Shown here one piece after another: positions 14,594 through 16,198 of a DNA stretch of 16,198 bases. The position numbers were made by a program, and so were the translations under genes. Every line of letters begins with the position of its first letter. Within the stretch, counting starts at the first letter, position 1. The stretch is from NCBI GenBank assembly GCA_025360945.1, contig JANYBE010000077.1, positions 1 to 16,198 of the forward strand, written 5' to 3'. Below the pieces are notes generated by a model. The model saw nothing but the letters and a program-made list of their open reading frames with translations. It made no database searches and was not told the DNA's origin. The DNA comes from Rhizobacter sp. GTDB lineage: Bacteria; Pseudomonadota; Gammaproteobacteria; Burkholderiales; Burkholderiaceae_C.

Positions 14594-14818
14594 CTACAGA
14601 CCCGAGCGCCGGATGAGGCGGCTTTCCCACGGAATCTCCGAGCCCGGCGGCAAGGTGTGCCCCCAGCTGGGCATCGACACGGTGGGCGTCTCGAAGCTTG
14701 CATCGAGACCGAACGCCGTGCCCATGTCGGCCGGGTCGGCCGGGTCGGCGTCGACAGCCCTCGGCGCGCGCTCGGCACGCAGCGCCATCAACCAGGAAAA
14801 TCGTCCAGACCAGTTCAT
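14594..14818 (-). CDS. Small hypothetical protein, 74 aa
   Basis: A 74-residue protein beginning MNWSGRFSWLMALRAERAPR. A strong GGGAGG binding site lies six bases before the ATG at 14818; the open frame extends further upstream, but that part reads through non-coding-looking sequence and lacks a binding site. The middle has a short Asp-Pro-Ala repeat (DADPADPADMGTAFGLDAS), coded by a nine-base tandem repeat at 14726-14752. The end (IPWESRLIRRSGL) is basic. There is no membrane segment, signal peptide or catalytic motif. It is divergent from the aldehyde dehydrogenase and upstream of the TetR gene. I do not recognise a family. Confidence 0.55.
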   Translation of the reverse strand: MNWSGRFSWLMALRAERAPRAVDADPADPADMGTAFGLDASFETPTVSMPSWGHTLPPGSEIPWESRLIRRSGL

Positions 14819-15002
14819 CGCAACCTCCCTCATCCCTGAGCGTGCAACAAAGTGTGCGCGCGTTGCGCCGGCTTGATGCATCGAAATGAGGCCGAAGTCG
14901 GTCGCACTTGGCGTTCGCGGGCTTTGCTCGCTCGGCGGCGAGGGGGAGCGCCGGATCGGGTCTAATTGGCCCATCCCCTCATCCCCGCACGAAGGATCCA
15001 GC
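14819..15002. other. Divergent intergenic region before the aldehyde dehydrogenase
   Basis: These 184 bases separate the 74-residue protein gene from the aldehyde dehydrogenase. They hold ribosome binding sites for both genes (CCTCCC at 14823-14828 for the minus strand, AAGGA just before 15003 for the plus strand) and a TCTAAT sequence at 14961-14966 that could be a plus-strand -10, without a clear -35. I saw no convincing operator palindrome. Confidence 0.4.
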
Positions 15003-16198
15003 ATGTACGCCGACGTCAAGCTCTACATCAACGGTGAATGGTGCGATGGCACCGAAGGCAAGAGCGAGCCTATCGTCAACCCCGCCACCGGCCAAGTGAT
15101 CGCGCGCCTCGCACACGCCTCACGCGCCGATCTGGACCATGCGCTGCAAGCCGCCGACAAGGGCTTCAAGGCCTGGCGCAGGGTGTCCGCCTACGACCGC
15201 TACAAGCTGCTGCGCAAGGCCGCCGACATCATCCGCAGCCGCGCCGACGAGATCGCGCCGCTGATGACGCAGGAACAGGGCAAGCCGCTCGCCGAGGCGC
15301 GGATGGAAACCGTGCTCGCCGGCGACATCATGGACTGGTTCGCCGAGGAGGCACGGCGCACCTATGGCCGCCTCGTGCCGCCCCGCGCCGAGGGCGTCGT
15401 GCAGGCGGTCGTGAAGGAGCCAGTCGGGCCGGTGGCGGCATTCACGCCCTGGAACTTCCCGATCAACCAGGCGGTGCGCAAGGTTTCGGCCGCGCTGGCC
15501 GCCGGCTGCTCGGTGATCCTGAAGGGGCCGGAAGAAACGCCGGCCAGCTGCGCCGCGCTGATCAAATGCTACGTCGATGCGGGGGTGCCGGCCGGCGTCG
15601 TGCAACTGGTGTTCGGCGTGCCGTCCGAAATCTCCGAGTACCTGATCCCGCATCCGGTGATCCGCAAGATCACTTTCACCGGCTCGACGCCGGTCGGCAA
15701 GAAGCTCGCCGCGCTCGCCGGCCAGCACATGAAGCGCATCACGATGGAGCTCGGCGGCCACGCGCCGGCGATCGTGTTCGGCGATGCGGATGTCGACGCG
15801 GCGGCGAAAATGTATGCCGGCGCCAAGTTCCGCAACGCCGGCCAGGTCTGCGTGTCGCCGACGCGCTTTCTGGTGCACGATTCGATCCACGCCCGCTTCG
15901 TCGACGGCTTCCTGGCGGCCACCGCAAAGCTCAAGGTTGGCGACGGCATGCAGGCCGACACGCGCATGGGCCCGCTGGCCAATAGCCGGCGCGTCGAGGC
16001 GATGCAGATGTTCGTCGACGACGCGGTGGGCAAGGGCGCGAAGCTGCGAGCGGGCGGCAAGCGCATCGGCAGCACCGGCTACTTCTTCGAGCCGACCGTG
16101 CTGACCGACGTGCCGCTGTCGGCCCGCATCATGAGCGAGGAGCCCTTCGGCCCGATCGCGCCCATCGTGCCGTTCAGCAGCTTCGACGAGGTCGTGGC
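15003..16198 (+). CDS. NAD(P)-dependent aldehyde dehydrogenase, succinate-semialdehyde dehydrogenase-like, 3' end missing
   Basis: 398 residues are visible and the frame is still open at the window edge; the family is usually about 480-500. The nucleotide-binding and catalytic parts are intact: FTPWNFPINQ, FTGSTPVGKKL, general base E249 in MELGGHAP and catalytic C283 in FRNAGQVCVSPTR. The 34-residue spacing is that of E268 and C302 in mammalian ALDH2. The EEPFGPIAP segment follows. Relatives oxidise succinate semialdehyde, 2-oxoglutarate semialdehyde or similar acids; the exact substrate cannot be read. The ATG at 15003 has an AAGGA site. It is divergent from a small gene and the TetR regulator, which may control it. 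No hut operator precedes it. Confidence 0.93.
   Translation, partial: MYADVKLYINGEWCDGTEGKSEPIVNPATGQVIARLAHASRADLDHALQAADKGFKAWRRVSAYDRYKLLRKAADIIRSRADEIAPLMTQEQGKPLAEARMETVLAGDIMDWFAEEARRTYGRLVPPRAEGVVQAVVKEPVGPVAAFTPWNFPINQAVRKVSAALAAGCSVILKGPEETPASCAALIKCYVDAGVPAGVVQLVFGVPSEISEYLIPHPVIRKITFTGSTPVGKKLAALAGQHMKRITMELGGHAPAIVFGDADVDAAAKMYAGAKFRNAGQVCVSPTRFLVHDSIHARFVDGFLAATAKLKVGDGMQADTRMGPLANSRRVEAMQMFVDDAVGKGAKLRAGGKRIGSTGYFFEPTVLTDVPLSARIMSEEPFGPIAPIVPFSSFDEVV

Noticed and set aside
14547..14876. Plus-strand open frames of 83-109 codons opposite the 74-residue protein
   Set aside because: They have no binding sites or domains, while the minus-strand gene has a strong binding site.

Overview
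The window is GC-rich, densely packed chromosomal DNA. Its codon use, HutF/HutG-type histidine degradation route and flanking genes suggest a betaproteobacterium of the order Burkholderiales. That placement is a judgement from protein similarity seen by eye, not a search result.

Layout. Positions 1-488 hold two small minus-strand genes of unknown function and an AT-rich control region with a perfect palindrome. A divergent LysR-type regulator follows (489-1442). The core, 1473-12300, is a complete histidine utilisation (hut) locus. A tightly coupled operon hutU-hutD-hutF-hutI runs on the plus strand. hutG lies on the minus strand and overlaps the end of hutI tail to tail. A three-gene NitT/TauT-family ABC transporter (binding protein, permease, ATPase) starts divergently from hutG. 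After it come a small lipoprotein gene that looks frameshifted, hutH on the minus strand, and the divergent repressor gene hutC. Right of hut are a UPF0149/SEC-C protein, a metallophosphoesterase, a minus-strand pair (a 74-residue protein of unknown function and a TetR regulator) and a divergent aldehyde dehydrogenase cut by the window end.

How it works together. HutH deaminates histidine to urocanate, HutU hydrates it to imidazolonepropionate, HutI opens the ring to formiminoglutamate, HutF deiminates it to N-formylglutamate, and HutG releases formate and glutamate. HutD is the small accessory cupin. All steps of the five-step route are present. The three places where hut transcription should start each carry the same palindrome with core GTCTAGAC, which fits the GTNTANAC consensus described for HutC-subfamily GntR repressors. 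One repressor therefore probably controls hutUDFI, hutG plus the ABC transporter, and hutH plus its own gene. The least expected part is the transporter: a taurine/nitrate/sulfonate-type system inside a hut regulon, suggesting an importer for histidine, urocanate or a related imidazole compound.

I saw no tRNA, rRNA, CRISPR array, insertion sequence or phage element. No gene-free stretch exceeds 300 bases.
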